Assembly: GCF_000331005.1 (NCBI RefSeq)
Contig: NZ_AEJB01000231.1
Location: 1-47,256 of the forward strand
Origin: Streptomyces turgidiscabies Car8
Lineage (GTDB): Bacteria; Actinomycetota; Actinomycetes; Streptomycetales; Streptomycetaceae
Reading direction: 5' to 3'
Length of the DNA: 47,256 bases
The notes beneath the pieces were generated by a model. It saw nothing but the letters and a program-made list of their open reading frames with translations, was not told the DNA's origin and made no database searches. The position numbers were made by a program, and so were the translations under genes. The number at the start of each line of letters is the position of its first letter. Position 1 is the stretch's first letter. Positions 25,711 to 34,165 of the stretch are shown one piece after another.

Positions 25711-25722
25711 GTCCAATTGGAC
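25711..25722. promoter_or_regulatory. 12-bp palindrome ahead of regulator 3
   Basis: GTCCAATTGGAC is perfectly palindromic, 118 bp ahead of regulator 3. A second element, GTCAAC...GTTGAC at 25776-25797, follows. They differ from the operators of regulators 1 and 2, fitting the more divergent protein. Confidence 0.5.
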
Positions 25723-25828
25723 TGGTTGCCTTCGGGATTGGTCTTCCCGGGTGTGGAGATCCCTTAACTTCCCTGGTCAACAGCTTGGTTGGTTGACGCA
25801 AATTGGTGTGGCGGCGGTCTGGAAGAGG

Positions 25829-25840
25829 TACGGTCGATGT
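25829..25840 (+). promoter_or_regulatory. Leaderless-type promoter of regulator 3
   Basis: TACGGT and then six bases to GTG 25841, the same spacing as in the other two paralogues. Confidence 0.5.
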
Positions 25841-26860
25841 GTGGGTGAGCAACAGGACAGTCAGCGTGCCACCGAGGGCGGCGGCAGGGAGTTCGAGCGG
25901 ATCCTCGCCGAACTCCTCGGCCGTATGTCCGTCATCGACGGGGAACCCGCGGTCTACGCACTGGGATCCCTGCTGCCTCCGCAGCGTGAACTCGCCCAGG
26001 AGTTCGGGGTGTCGCGCGACACCGTCCAGCGGGTGCTGCGCGAGCTCACCAGGGAGGGGCTGATCGATTCCCGGCAGGGCAGTGGCTCCCGGGTGATCGC
26101 CGTGCCGGAGCCCGGGCGGGCGGGCGGTGCGCAACCGGGCGGCGCGCAACCGGTGGGCGCGGTACGGATGGCGCGGCCCGGTCGTACGACGCTGGCCCCG
26201 CACATACGCGAGGCGTTCACGAAGCCCCAAGTCACCCTGGACGTCTTCACGTTGACGTCCGAGTCCCTCCAGGGCCACATCTGGCTCCAGGCGGAACGGA
26301 TCAGGACCAGGGAGATCGCCGCCCCGCGGAGCATCACCCTGCGCATGCTGCTGCCCACCGACGATCTGCCGCTGCCGTATCCCCGGGCCGTGGGCGACAC
26401 GGCCGACACCCGCCCCGTGGACCGGCTCCGGGCCATCACCAACCGGCACGCGACCTCGCTGCGGCACGTGCTGGGCATGCTGCGGGCGGAAGGGCTGGTG
26501 GAGAACGTCGAGGTGGAGATCCGGCGGGTACCGATCGCCCCGGTGTTCAAGCTCTATCTGCTCAACGGCACTGACGCGCTGCACGGAATGTACGAGGTGA
26601 CCGAGCGTCCCATCGTGCTGGAGGACGAGACGAAACCCCTTGCGGCGATCGACGTCATCGGTATCGGAGCCACCCTCATGCACTACGTGCGTGGCGAGGC
26701 GGGTCCGGATTCCGGCAATCCGGATTCCGGAAACCCGGAATCCGGCGGCCCTGATTCCGGCCGTACCGATTCCGGTGGTCCCGAATCCCCGGGATCGGTG
26801 TTCGTGGAAAGTATGCAGTCATGGTTCGACTCGGTCTGGAAATACCTCGCGACGGACTGA
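25841..26860 (+). CDS. GntR-type winged-helix regulator, paralogue 3
   Basis: 339 residues. Winged helix about 15-85 (QRELAQEFGVSRDTVQRVLRE, LIDSRQGSGSRVI) and the same C-terminal domain in more divergent form (LRMLLPTDDLPLPYP, SLRHVLGMLRAEGLVENVEV, PVFKLYLLNGTDALHGMYEV, FVESMQSWFDSVWKYLATD). Between VRGEAG and VFVES, where the paralogues have a linker of about 10 residues, it has six pentapeptide repeats of type (D/E)SGxP. The 3' 178 bases overlap the convergent HAD gene. Start GTG 25841 by promoter spacing; no Shine-Dalgarno. Confidence 0.8.
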   Translation: MGEQQDSQRATEGGGREFERILAELLGRMSVIDGEPAVYALGSLLPPQRELAQEFGVSRDTVQRVLRELTREGLIDSRQGSGSRVIAVPEPGRAGGAQPGGAQPVGAVRMARPGRTTLAPHIREAFTKPQVTLDVFTLTSESLQGHIWLQAERIRTREIAAPRSITLRMLLPTDDLPLPYPRAVGDTADTRPVDRLRAITNRHATSLRHVLGMLRAEGLVENVEVEIRRVPIAPVFKLYLLNGTDALHGMYEVTERPIVLEDETKPLAAIDVIGIGATLMHYVRGEAGPDSGNPDSGNPESGGPDSGRTDSGGPESPGSVFVESMQSWFDSVWKYLATD

Positions 26861-27612
26861 TCGCCCGCGAGCTGTTCCATCGCGCTGATGACCGGCGTGT
26901 GTGAGGCGACCACGAAATCGGCTCCCCGGCGCAGCATTTCACGGGCCCGGTCGTCGTGCGGTGTGAATCCGAGAAAGCGTATTCCCGCTTTTTCGGCGGC
27001 GGCCAGATCCGTCAACTGATCGCCGATCAGCAGGGTTTGCGCGGGCTTCGGATCACCGAGCAGTCGTAACGCCCGCAGGATCGAATCCGGATGGGGTTTC
27101 ATCAGCCGGGGATCGTGTGGATCGCGGCCGCAGACCGCTGTGAAATGCCTCAGCAGGCCGACGCGTTCCAGGTGTTCCCTTACGGGGCCTTCCGCATTGT
27201 TGCTCACGATCGCCAGGGGCTTTTCGAAGGCGTGCAGCGTTCTGACGAGAAGGCCGGCGGCGGCTGTCTCCGCGGCTGAACGCACCGCGGTGTACTCGTA
27301 CTTCTCGACGATCTCGTCCGCCCAGTCGAGCGGACCGTCGAGCGCGGGTGCGTGCCGGTCCGCCATCGCGGCGAGCCGCAGGAGGACGCCGTGCGAGTCG
27401 TCGCAGTCCCGGACGTCAGCGTCCAGTCCGGTTCGCGGCCACACCCGGGCCGCCCGCGCCTTGACCTCGGCGGCGATGTGCGCGGTGGAGGCTCCGCCGA
27501 ACAGGTCACAGACCGGGCCGTCGAAGTCGATCAGTACCGCGTGCGTGTCGCGCAGCAGGGCACGCAGCCGGTGCGGGTCCTGGGCGCGGGGGTCACCGGG
27601 GGCGCCACTCAT
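26683..27612 (-). CDS. HAD-superfamily phosphatase 2 with repeat tail
   Basis: 309 residues. HAD motifs DFDGPV (about 29-34), VSNN (motif II), LMKPHP (motif III) and IGDQLTDLAAA (motif IV). It is distantly similar to the HAD protein at 24728. The catalytic domain should end near SHTPVISAMEQLA; the following ~60 residues are an unusual tail with pentapeptides such as PPDSG and FPESG, produced by reading the antisense of regulator 3. ATG 27612 has GAGGAG 5 bases upstream. Divergent from the kinase at 27882. Confidence 0.85.
   Translation of the reverse strand: MSGAPGDPRAQDPHRLRALLRDTHAVLIDFDGPVCDLFGGASTAHIAAEVKARAARVWPRTGLDADVRDCDDSHGVLLRLAAMADRHAPALDGPLDWADEIVEKYEYTAVRSAAETAAAGLLVRTLHAFEKPLAIVSNNAEGPVREHLERVGLLRHFTAVCGRDPHDPRLMKPHPDSILRALRLLGDPKPAQTLLIGDQLTDLAAAEKAGIRFLGFTPHDDRAREMLRRGADFVVASHTPVISAMEQLAGDQSVARYFQTESNHDCILSTNTDPGDSGPPESVRPESGPPDSGFPESGLPESGPASPRT
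26708..26797. repeat. 15-base tandem repeat, six units, coding on both strands
   Basis: Units begin GATTCCGG or GAATCCGG and are 15 bases long, so neither reading frame breaks. The plus strand gives DSGNP, DSGNP, ESGGP, DSGRT, DSGGP and ESPGS within regulator 3. The minus strand gives GxPES/GPPDS-type pentapeptides in the HAD 2 tail. Copy-number changes would lengthen both proteins in frame. Confidence 0.9.
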
Positions 27613-27881
27613 GAGTCTCCTCGTTCGTCGGAAGGTACGGCGGGCGCGCACCTGGCGCTCAATCGCCCGGTGCGGTCGGGAGAATCGCTTCTGGCAACAT
27701 GCTGAATCACGGAGGAGTACCGTGCATCACTCCTCCACCACGGCTGTGGGCGCTGCGGGTTCAGTGGTGCACAACCGTGGGTGTGGGGCACGAGGGGCGC
27801 CATGAACGGGCCCCAGGGGTTCCGGTGGGGCGAACCGGGTCATCCCAGGTCCTCACGGGTCCTCAGGCAAGAGAGCGGGCG

Positions 27882-29015
27882 ATGTCAGCCGAACGAGTGT
27901 CTCCGGCTCCGGAGCGAGCCGCCGTCGCGGGCCGCACGGGTGCCACCGAACCGGCCGACGGTGATGTGCGTGTGGTCGAGGAGACGCTCCAGGGCTACCA
28001 CCATGTGACGCACGTGATCCCGCTTCCCGGGGTGGCCGCGGACGGCCGCCGACTGCGCGGCAAGGTGCGCGAGCCGCGCAGCAACCTGCTCTGGTTCGAC
28101 CGGCGTTGCTTCGTCTCGGAGGAACAGCTGCTGGCGGACCTCCAGGGGCGCGTCCGCCAGATTCCCGAGCTCATCACGGCCGGGGACATGCGGCTCCAGC
28201 GGTTCATCGAGGGCCGCACGCTGGGCGCGCGCCATCGCTCGGGCCAGAAGGTTCCGGACGAGCTGGTGGACCAGATCCTCGTACTCTTCGGGCAGTTGCT
28301 CGCCATCACGGCGGAGACGCTCGGCACGAAACGCCGGTGCGAGCCCGAGGACCGGGCCGTGGACCCCGACAGTTCGGAATTCCTGGAACGGCTCGTCGCC
28401 TTCGCCGAGGAGCGTGTCTACCGGGACAACCTGAAGGATTTCGCGTCCCTCTTCCATGCGCTCGGTGTCGACGCGGACTCCTTCAAAAAGCTCAGAAAGA
28501 ACGTTTCTGACCTGACCGAACGCCCGTTCTGCCTGCTCCATGCCGACCTCCACAGGGAAAACCTCGTCCTGGACCCCGACGGCCGGCTCTGGACCATCGA
28601 CTGGGAGCTGGCGATGTTCGGCGACCCGCTCTACGACCTGGCGACCCATCTGTACCTGATGCGGTATCCGGAGGCGCAGCAGAACTCCCTGGCCGAGCGC
28701 TGGAGTTCACTCGCCGAGGACATCAGGCCGGGCAGCGCGAAAAACTGGGAACGGGACCTCCCGAAAATCATGGACTTCAAACGGGCGCAATCCGTGTTCA
28801 CGGATTCCATCCGGGCCACCCAGATTCTGGTATCCGGTAAGAGGTTCAACTGGGCGCAGCTCTATCGCGAGGCCTCGAAAGTGAACAAGGCTCTGCTCGG
28901 TGCGGCGGAACCCCTGGGGCTCGCGGACGTACCGACTATTCGGGATGTCATGAAAGCGCTTGTGCGCTGGCACTGGGAACGTGGTGGGCGGAAAAGGGAA
29001 ATCCCCTTCTCCTGA
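27882..29015 (+). CDS. APH/choline-kinase-like phosphotransferase
   Basis: 377 residues with an aminoglycoside-phosphotransferase-type kinase fold. The catalytic loop HADLHRENLV is at about residue 219 (catalytic Asp and metal-binding Asn), and the metal-binding DWE of TIDWELAMFGDPLYDLATH at about 237 replaces DFG. The N-lobe has KVREPRSNLLWFDRR. The C-terminal helical part is family-like (FKRAQSVFTDSIRATQIL). I chose ATG 27882; the open frame runs to 27699 but the upstream part is atypical. The substrate is a small molecule, not identifiable from sequence. Confidence 0.85.
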   Translation: MSAERVSPAPERAAVAGRTGATEPADGDVRVVEETLQGYHHVTHVIPLPGVAADGRRLRGKVREPRSNLLWFDRRCFVSEEQLLADLQGRVRQIPELITAGDMRLQRFIEGRTLGARHRSGQKVPDELVDQILVLFGQLLAITAETLGTKRRCEPEDRAVDPDSSEFLERLVAFAEERVYRDNLKDFASLFHALGVDADSFKKLRKNVSDLTERPFCLLHADLHRENLVLDPDGRLWTIDWELAMFGDPLYDLATHLYLMRYPEAQQNSLAERWSSLAEDIRPGSAKNWERDLPKIMDFKRAQSVFTDSIRATQILVSGKRFNWAQLYREASKVNKALLGAAEPLGLADVPTIRDVMKALVRWHWERGGRKREIPFS

Positions 29016-29104
29016 GCTCGTTCGAGTGACTTCGGCATCATGGTGCTCACGAGTGGTCTATCGTCAGTGGCCCCTCGTTCGAAGCGCTGAGCACAGGACT
29101 TCCA

Positions 29105-31294
29105 TTGGGCGCACATTCAGCCCGGCAGCCCACCGTGTACCGCCAGTTCGTGGAACTGGCCCGTAACACCGGGACGCTGTACAACGGGCAACACAATGCG
29201 AACTTCGTTCTCCCTCTCAACCCGGAAATGGCCCGGCTCGTCCCCCTCGCGGAGGGGACGGAGGTCATGGTCCGGATACCCAGGCTCGACGTGCCGAGCG
29301 TGACGGTCAAGACCTGGCCGTGCGAGGAGGCCGCGATCCTCGTCGCCATCAGAGACTTCGTGCGGGGTGCGCCGACATGCCTGATGGAGGACTGGGGGCA
29401 GTCCGAGCTGTACACCTTCGTGCCGGGCGAGCCGCTGTCCGCGTTCTCCCATGACGGCTCCGCCGTCGACGCGGAGTGGATCGCGGCGATGGCCGGCGTA
29501 CTGGCGCGGCTGGCGCTGGTCCCCCGCGACGCCCTGCCCCGCCTGCCCGCCAACTGGCCGCAGGACGGCGACAGTCGGGCCTTCCTGAAGCACCTCGCCG
29601 GTCTCACCGACCGGGACGTCCGGCAGCACAACATGCCGGAGTACGGCCTCCTGTTCCGGGCGCTGGGTGTCCCCGAGGACGGTCTGACGACGCTGGCCGC
29701 CCGGCTGCCCGACATGACCTCCCGGCCGTACAGCCTGCTGCACGCCGATCTGCACCGCGGCAACGTGGTCATCCCGTTCGCCGGCGACCCCCTGGTGCTC
29801 GTCGTCGACTGGGAACTCGCCACGTACGGCGATCCGTTGCACGATCTCGCCGTCCACCTGATCCGCTCGCGCTACCCCGAGTGGCAGGAGAAGGAGGTGA
29901 TCGACACCTGGGAGGAGATGATGCTGCGGACGAGCCCCGAGTCGGTACGTGGGTTGCACGAGGACCTGCCCCACTACCTCGCCTTCGAGCGGGCCCAGTC
30001 CGTGTACCCCGACGTGATCCGCGCGGCGCGCGACCTGCGGCAGTCGCCCGACCGGCAGCACCTCACGGACGCCGTGCGGCAGGTGCACCGGGCCCTGACG
30101 GTCGCCGCCGGGCCGCTCGCCATGAGGGACGTTCCGGACCCGGAGGAAATCGCCGCCGTACTGCTCCGGTGGACGCTCTTCGCGCCCGGTGAGGAGATCG
30201 GTGGCGGCCGCGCGACGGAGTCCGTCGACTGGCGGCCGGGTCGGGGCCACCCCTACCGGGACGACTTCAGCGACGCCCAGGTCGGTGACGCGCTCCTCGC
30301 CGAGCGTTCGGTGCCGGCGCGCGCCGTGCGCAGGGGCACCGCGTACGTCAACTCCGTGGTGCGGGTGCCGGGCCGGCTCACCCCGGTCGTCGTGCGCCGG
30401 CGGATCGAGGACCGGCAGATCGAGGGCCGCTGTCCCCGGCGTGAACAGGGCGTGCTGCCCGAGCACCTGGTGCTCCGGCAGATCGAGCGCGCGACGACCG
30501 GTGTGGCGGTGCCGCGGCTGCTGGCCCTGGGCGAGGACGGTGACCGGGGGACTGCCTTCGCGGTGCACACGTACGTCGGTCAGGGCGACGGCGGTGCACC
30601 GCCCGAGCACCCGGTGGACGGCCTCAGGCCGAACGAGGCCGACGACCTGGTCGACCAGCTGTGCGCACTCACCAGCGTCGACTACCTCGGCCTCGACCCG
30701 ATGGCCACCGCCTGGGGCTTCTACGAGCGGATGACGGATCGACTCGTACGCATGGTCGAGTCGCTGCCGGAGAGGTCGCGCCACCTCGCCGAGGAGTACG
30801 GCCTGCCCGGCCCCGGACGCCTTCGCCGCATCCTGTCCCGCTACCAGGTCACCCCGCGCACCCCGACCCTCCTGCACGGCGATCTGCATCCCTGGAACCT
30901 CGTACGCCTGAACGAGGAAAGGTTCGCTCTGGCCCTGGTCGACTGGGAGCTGGCGATGGTGGGGGATCCGCTGTACGACCTGATCCGCCACCACCACCTC
31001 ACCCGGTCCCGGCCGGTCGTGCGGCACCGCATGCTGACCCGCTGGGAGCGGAGCCTGCCGGTGCACTACACCCGGGACTGGCGGCGCGACCGGCTCACCT
31101 ACGAACGCCTGGAGGCCGTCCGCTCGGCGTACGTCGACCTGGACCGCCTGGTCACCCGCACCGACCTGGAGGCGCCCAACGTCGACCGGGCGGTGGCGTC
31201 GATCAGACAGACCCTGGACGCCGCGCTGACCGGGCTCAACCTGGGGACCGGGCCGATGGCGAACCCTTATCTGCGGCGCGCGTTGCCCGGCTAG
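29105..31294 (+). CDS. Tandem two-domain APH-like phosphotransferase
   Basis: 729 residues made of two APH-type kinase domains in one chain. Domain 1 (about 1-360) has LLHADLHRGNVV (about 212) and VVDWELATYGDPLHDLAVH. Domain 2 (about 380-729) has LLHGDLHPWNLV (about 590) and LVDWELAMVGDPLYDLIRH. Both keep the catalytic Asp, Asn and metal Asp. The TTG start at 29105 has AGGA 6 bases upstream; GTG 29135 is an alternative. It lies 89 bp behind the single-domain kinase on the same strand, so a shared operon is likely. Two active sites could act in succession or on two substrates. Confidence 0.83.
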   Translation: MGAHSARQPTVYRQFVELARNTGTLYNGQHNANFVLPLNPEMARLVPLAEGTEVMVRIPRLDVPSVTVKTWPCEEAAILVAIRDFVRGAPTCLMEDWGQSELYTFVPGEPLSAFSHDGSAVDAEWIAAMAGVLARLALVPRDALPRLPANWPQDGDSRAFLKHLAGLTDRDVRQHNMPEYGLLFRALGVPEDGLTTLAARLPDMTSRPYSLLHADLHRGNVVIPFAGDPLVLVVDWELATYGDPLHDLAVHLIRSRYPEWQEKEVIDTWEEMMLRTSPESVRGLHEDLPHYLAFERAQSVYPDVIRAARDLRQSPDRQHLTDAVRQVHRALTVAAGPLAMRDVPDPEEIAAVLLRWTLFAPGEEIGGGRATESVDWRPGRGHPYRDDFSDAQVGDALLAERSVPARAVRRGTAYVNSVVRVPGRLTPVVVRRRIEDRQIEGRCPRREQGVLPEHLVLRQIERATTGVAVPRLLALGEDGDRGTAFAVHTYVGQGDGGAPPEHPVDGLRPNEADDLVDQLCALTSVDYLGLDPMATAWGFYERMTDRLVRMVESLPERSRHLAEEYGLPGPGRLRRILSRYQVTPRTPTLLHGDLHPWNLVRLNEERFALALVDWELAMVGDPLYDLIRHHHLTRSRPVVRHRMLTRWERSLPVHYTRDWRRDRLTYERLEAVRSAYVDLDRLVTRTDLEAPNVDRAVASIRQTLDAALTGLNLGTGPMANPYLRRALPG

Positions 31295-31323
31295 GCCACG
31301 GCTGGGCCAGGCCCTGGTGGCGC

Positions 31324-31354
31324 CCGCGCCCGCACGTTTCCGGTGCGGGCGCGG
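31324..31354. terminator. Hairpin between tandem kinase and TetR
   Basis: A perfect 12-bp GC-rich stem with loop GTTTCCG, 29 bp after the kinase stop. It also underlies the region where a -35 element for the TetR gene would fall. Confidence 0.6.
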
Positions 31355-31374
31355 TGGTGCGTACCCTCGCTCCC

Positions 31375-32025
31375 ATGGCAGGAACCGGGCTGCGCGAGCT
31401 CAAGAAGCAGCAGACATACCAGAACGTGTCCGACGTCGCGATCGGGCTCTTCCTCGCGAAGGGCTTCGACGCGGTCTCCGTCGCGGAGGTCGCCGCGGCG
31501 GCCGGGATCTCCAAGCCGACGCTGTTCCGGTACTTCCCGGCCAAGGAGGACCTCGTCCTGCACCGCTTCGCGGACCACGAGGACGAGGCGGCCCGGGTGG
31601 TGCGGGCGGCCGAGCCCGGTGCGTCGCCGGTCGACGCACTCCGTAGGCACTTTCTCGACGGGCTGAGCCGCGAGGACCCGGTCACCGGTCTCAACGGCGC
31701 CCCGGCGGTGCTTGCCTTCCACCGGCTGCTCTACGGCACCCCGTCGCTGGTCGCACGGGCGTACGAGTACCAGCAGAGGTCCGAGGCCGTACTCGCCGCC
31801 ACCCTCGGCGACACCCTGGCGGCCCGGCTCGCCGCCGGCCAGATCGTCGCCGTACAGCGGATTCTCGCGCAGGAGAACTGGCGGCGGATCGCGGCGGGGG
31901 AGGCGGTGGAGGCGGTGCGGGGTGACGCGGTCGCCGCGGCGGAGGAGGCCTTCGGGCAGCTGGAGGCGGTGCTGCCGTGGCTCCGCTCGGCAGCGGTGTC
32001 GGATGTGAGCAACGCGACCGGGTAA
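31375..32025 (+). CDS. TetR-family regulator
   Basis: 216 residues. The helix-turn-helix is in about 12-58 (VAIGLFLAKGFDAVSVAEVA, AAGISKPTLFRYFPAKEDLV); the C-terminal ligand domain is typical of Streptomyces TetR proteins (NGAPAVLAFHRLLYGTPSLVARAYEYQ, in parts). ATG 31375 is 7 bases after TACCCT, probably leaderless. It is followed by the HelD-like gene 41 bp downstream, with an inverted repeat in between that could be its operator. Confidence 0.9.
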   Translation: MAGTGLRELKKQQTYQNVSDVAIGLFLAKGFDAVSVAEVAAAAGISKPTLFRYFPAKEDLVLHRFADHEDEAARVVRAAEPGASPVDALRRHFLDGLSREDPVTGLNGAPAVLAFHRLLYGTPSLVARAYEYQQRSEAVLAATLGDTLAARLAAGQIVAVQRILAQENWRRIAAGEAVEAVRGDAVAAAEEAFGQLEAVLPWLRSAAVSDVSNATG

Positions 32026-32043
32026 AATATGTAACCCGGTTAC
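32018..32043. promoter_or_regulatory. Nested inverted repeats before the HelD-like gene
   Basis: GTAACCCGGTTAC at 32031-32043 is a near-perfect palindrome (GTAACC-C-GGTTAC), nested with ACCGGGT...ACCCGGT (7-bp arms, 32018-32024 and 32034-32040). It overlaps the TetR stop codon and the promoter region of the next gene. It is a good candidate for the TetR operator; a short terminator is the alternative. Confidence 0.5.
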
Positions 32044-32066
32044 GTTATTTCGGTAGGCTGGCTGGA

Positions 32067-34157
32067 ATGACGCCACCCGACTCGCCGCTCCACGACTCCC
32101 TGCGCCGCGAACGTGCCCATCACGACATCTGCCGTGCCGCCCTCGCCGCGATGATCGACGGTGCCCGGGAACACGTCGTCACCGGCGCGGACGTCTCCGC
32201 CTCCGGGGCGGACGCGGAGGTGCTCGGGTACCAGCTGCGCAGCAAGGCGAAGGAACTGGGCGAACTGCCCGAAGGGCCCCTGTTCTTCGGCCGGTTGGAC
32301 TTCGCCGGTGGCGACCGGGGCGGCGATCACAGCGGCGCGAACTACCATGTCGGGCGCCTGCGCATCAGCGAGCACCCGACGCGCCCGCCGCTCGTCGTGG
32401 ACTGGCGTGCCCCCGTCTCCCGGGCCTTCTACCAGGCGAGCGCCCGCGACCCGCAGGGCGTGGCCGTACGCCGCCGGTTCGGCTGGGCACCCGGCAGTAC
32501 GGGCGACTCCGCCGACCTCACCGGCCTGGAGGACGAGCATCTGGACGAGGGTGCGGTGGAAGCGGGCGCGGCGGAAGTCGGCCCAGGCGAAGTGGAGTTG
32601 GCGGGCGGCGCGGACGGTCTGGTCGCGCGGGAGATCGCGCGCCCCCGGGTCGGACCCATGCGGGACATCGCCGCGACGATCCAGCCCGAACAGGACGACC
32701 TCGTACGGGCGGGCCTCGGCGTCTCCGTGTGCGTACAGGGCGCCCCCGGCACCGGCAAGACCGCCGTCGGGCTGCACCGGGCCGCCTACCTCCTCTACAC
32801 CTACCCCGGGCGCGTCCAGCGCGGCGGCCTGTTGATCCTCGGACCCAACCGCACGTTCCTCTCGTACATCTCGGAGGTGTTGCCCGCTCTCGGTGAGACG
32901 GGCGTCCGGCAGTCGACGGTCACGGACGAGATCGCGGGCCATCCGGTGCGCGCCGAGGACGACGAACAGGCCGCCGTCGTGAAACACGACGCGCGGATGG
33001 CGGAGGTGCTGCGCCGGGCACTGTACGCACGCGTGGCGACCGAGGAGGTCATGGGCCGCGCCAACTCCCTTGAGGTGAAGGATGATTCGTACCGCTGGCG
33101 GATCCCGGCGGCCGAACTGGCGCGGATCGTGGCGGGCGTACGGGCCGAGGAACCGCCGTACGCCGTGGGGCGCGAGCGCGTACGGACCCGGATCGTGAAC
33201 CGCGTCCAGCGGGAGGCGGAACGGCGGGCGGGGCCGCAGACGGGTGCCTGGGTGCGGCGCGTCGAGCGGGCGCGGCCGATCGGGGCGTACGTGGAGGCGG
33301 TGTGGCCGAGGGTGCGTCCGGCGGAGGTGGTGGCCGAACTCCTGGCGGACGAGGGGGCGTTGGCGCGTGCCGCCGAGGGGCTCCTGGGTGAGGAGGAACA
33401 GCGGGCGGTGCACTGGGCGCGCCCGCCGAGGTCGTGGAAGTCGGCACGCTGGTCGGCCGCCGACCTGGTCCTCCTCGACGAGGTCGCCGGCCTCATCGAG
33501 CACCCCGAGGGATACGGTCATGTCGTGATCGACGAGGCGCAGGACCTCTCCCCGATGGAGTGCAGGGCGATCGCACGCCGGGTGCCGTACGGCTCGCTGA
33601 CGGTCCTGGGCGATCTGGCACAGGGCACCACACCGTGGGCGGCACGGGCATGGGAACCCCTCCTCGCCCACCTGGGCAAACCCGACGCCACGGTGATCCC
33701 GCTGACCGTCGGATTCCGGGTCCCGCGCACGGTGGTCGCCTTCGCCAACCGGCTCCTGGCCCACCTGGACGTACCGGTACCACCCGCCCGATCTCTGCGC
33801 GGCGACGGGGAGTTGAGGGTGGTGGAGACGGCCGACATCGCCGGGGAGGTGCTGGCCGCGGTACGCCGGGCGCTGGCCGGGGAAGGCTCGGTGGGGGTCG
33901 TGGCGGCGGAGGGCGAGGTGGCCGGGGTACGGGAGGCGCTGGGTGCGGCGGGAGTGACGCTGAGCGGGGGAAGGGTCGCGGTGTTGCCGGCGAAGGCGGT
34001 GAAGGGCCTGGAGTGGGACCACGTGGTCGTGATCGAACCGGCGGCGATCGTGGAAGCCGAGGGCACGACAGGCCGGGGACTGCACCGGCTGTACGTGGTG
34101 CTGACCCGGGCGGTGTCACGGCTGGAGGTCGTGCATGAGCGGGCGTTGCCGTTTTGA
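32067..34157 (+). CDS. HelD/HelR-family RNA polymerase-associated ATPase
   Basis: 696 residues, superfamily 1 (UvrD-like) motor. Walker A GAPGTGKTAVGLHRAAYLL is at about 226, Walker B DEAQDLSPME at about 488, and GLEWDHVVVIEPA and YVVLTRAVSRLEVVHE near the C-terminus. The N-terminal part has no helicase motifs but has the HelD pattern LFFGRLDF, YHVGRLRISE and LVVDWRAPVSRAFYQAS. HelD proteins remove stalled RNA polymerase, and HelR also displaces rifamycins. A rifampicin monooxygenase candidate lies 4.4 kb away. TAGGCT lies 7 bases before the ATG. I cannot decide between HelD and HelR from sequence alone. Confidence 0.85.
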   Translation: MTPPDSPLHDSLRRERAHHDICRAALAAMIDGAREHVVTGADVSASGADAEVLGYQLRSKAKELGELPEGPLFFGRLDFAGGDRGGDHSGANYHVGRLRISEHPTRPPLVVDWRAPVSRAFYQASARDPQGVAVRRRFGWAPGSTGDSADLTGLEDEHLDEGAVEAGAAEVGPGEVELAGGADGLVAREIARPRVGPMRDIAATIQPEQDDLVRAGLGVSVCVQGAPGTGKTAVGLHRAAYLLYTYPGRVQRGGLLILGPNRTFLSYISEVLPALGETGVRQSTVTDEIAGHPVRAEDDEQAAVVKHDARMAEVLRRALYARVATEEVMGRANSLEVKDDSYRWRIPAAELARIVAGVRAEEPPYAVGRERVRTRIVNRVQREAERRAGPQTGAWVRRVERARPIGAYVEAVWPRVRPAEVVAELLADEGALARAAEGLLGEEEQRAVHWARPPRSWKSARWSAADLVLLDEVAGLIEHPEGYGHVVIDEAQDLSPMECRAIARRVPYGSLTVLGDLAQGTTPWAARAWEPLLAHLGKPDATVIPLTVGFRVPRTVVAFANRLLAHLDVPVPPARSLRGDGELRVVETADIAGEVLAAVRRALAGEGSVGVVAAEGEVAGVREALGAAGVTLSGGRVAVLPAKAVKGLEWDHVVVIEPAAIVEAEGTTGRGLHRLYVVLTRAVSRLEVVHERALPF

Positions 34158-34165
34158 AGGGGGGA

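Noticed and set aside
26700..26800. CRISPR-like periodic repeats
   Set aside because: The unit is 15 bases without spacers and lies within coding sequence; it is a coding tandem repeat.
29117..31066. Minus-strand frame of 649 residues opposite the tandem kinase
   Set aside because: His/Arg/Gly-rich shadow without domain; both kinase domains on the plus strand are intact.
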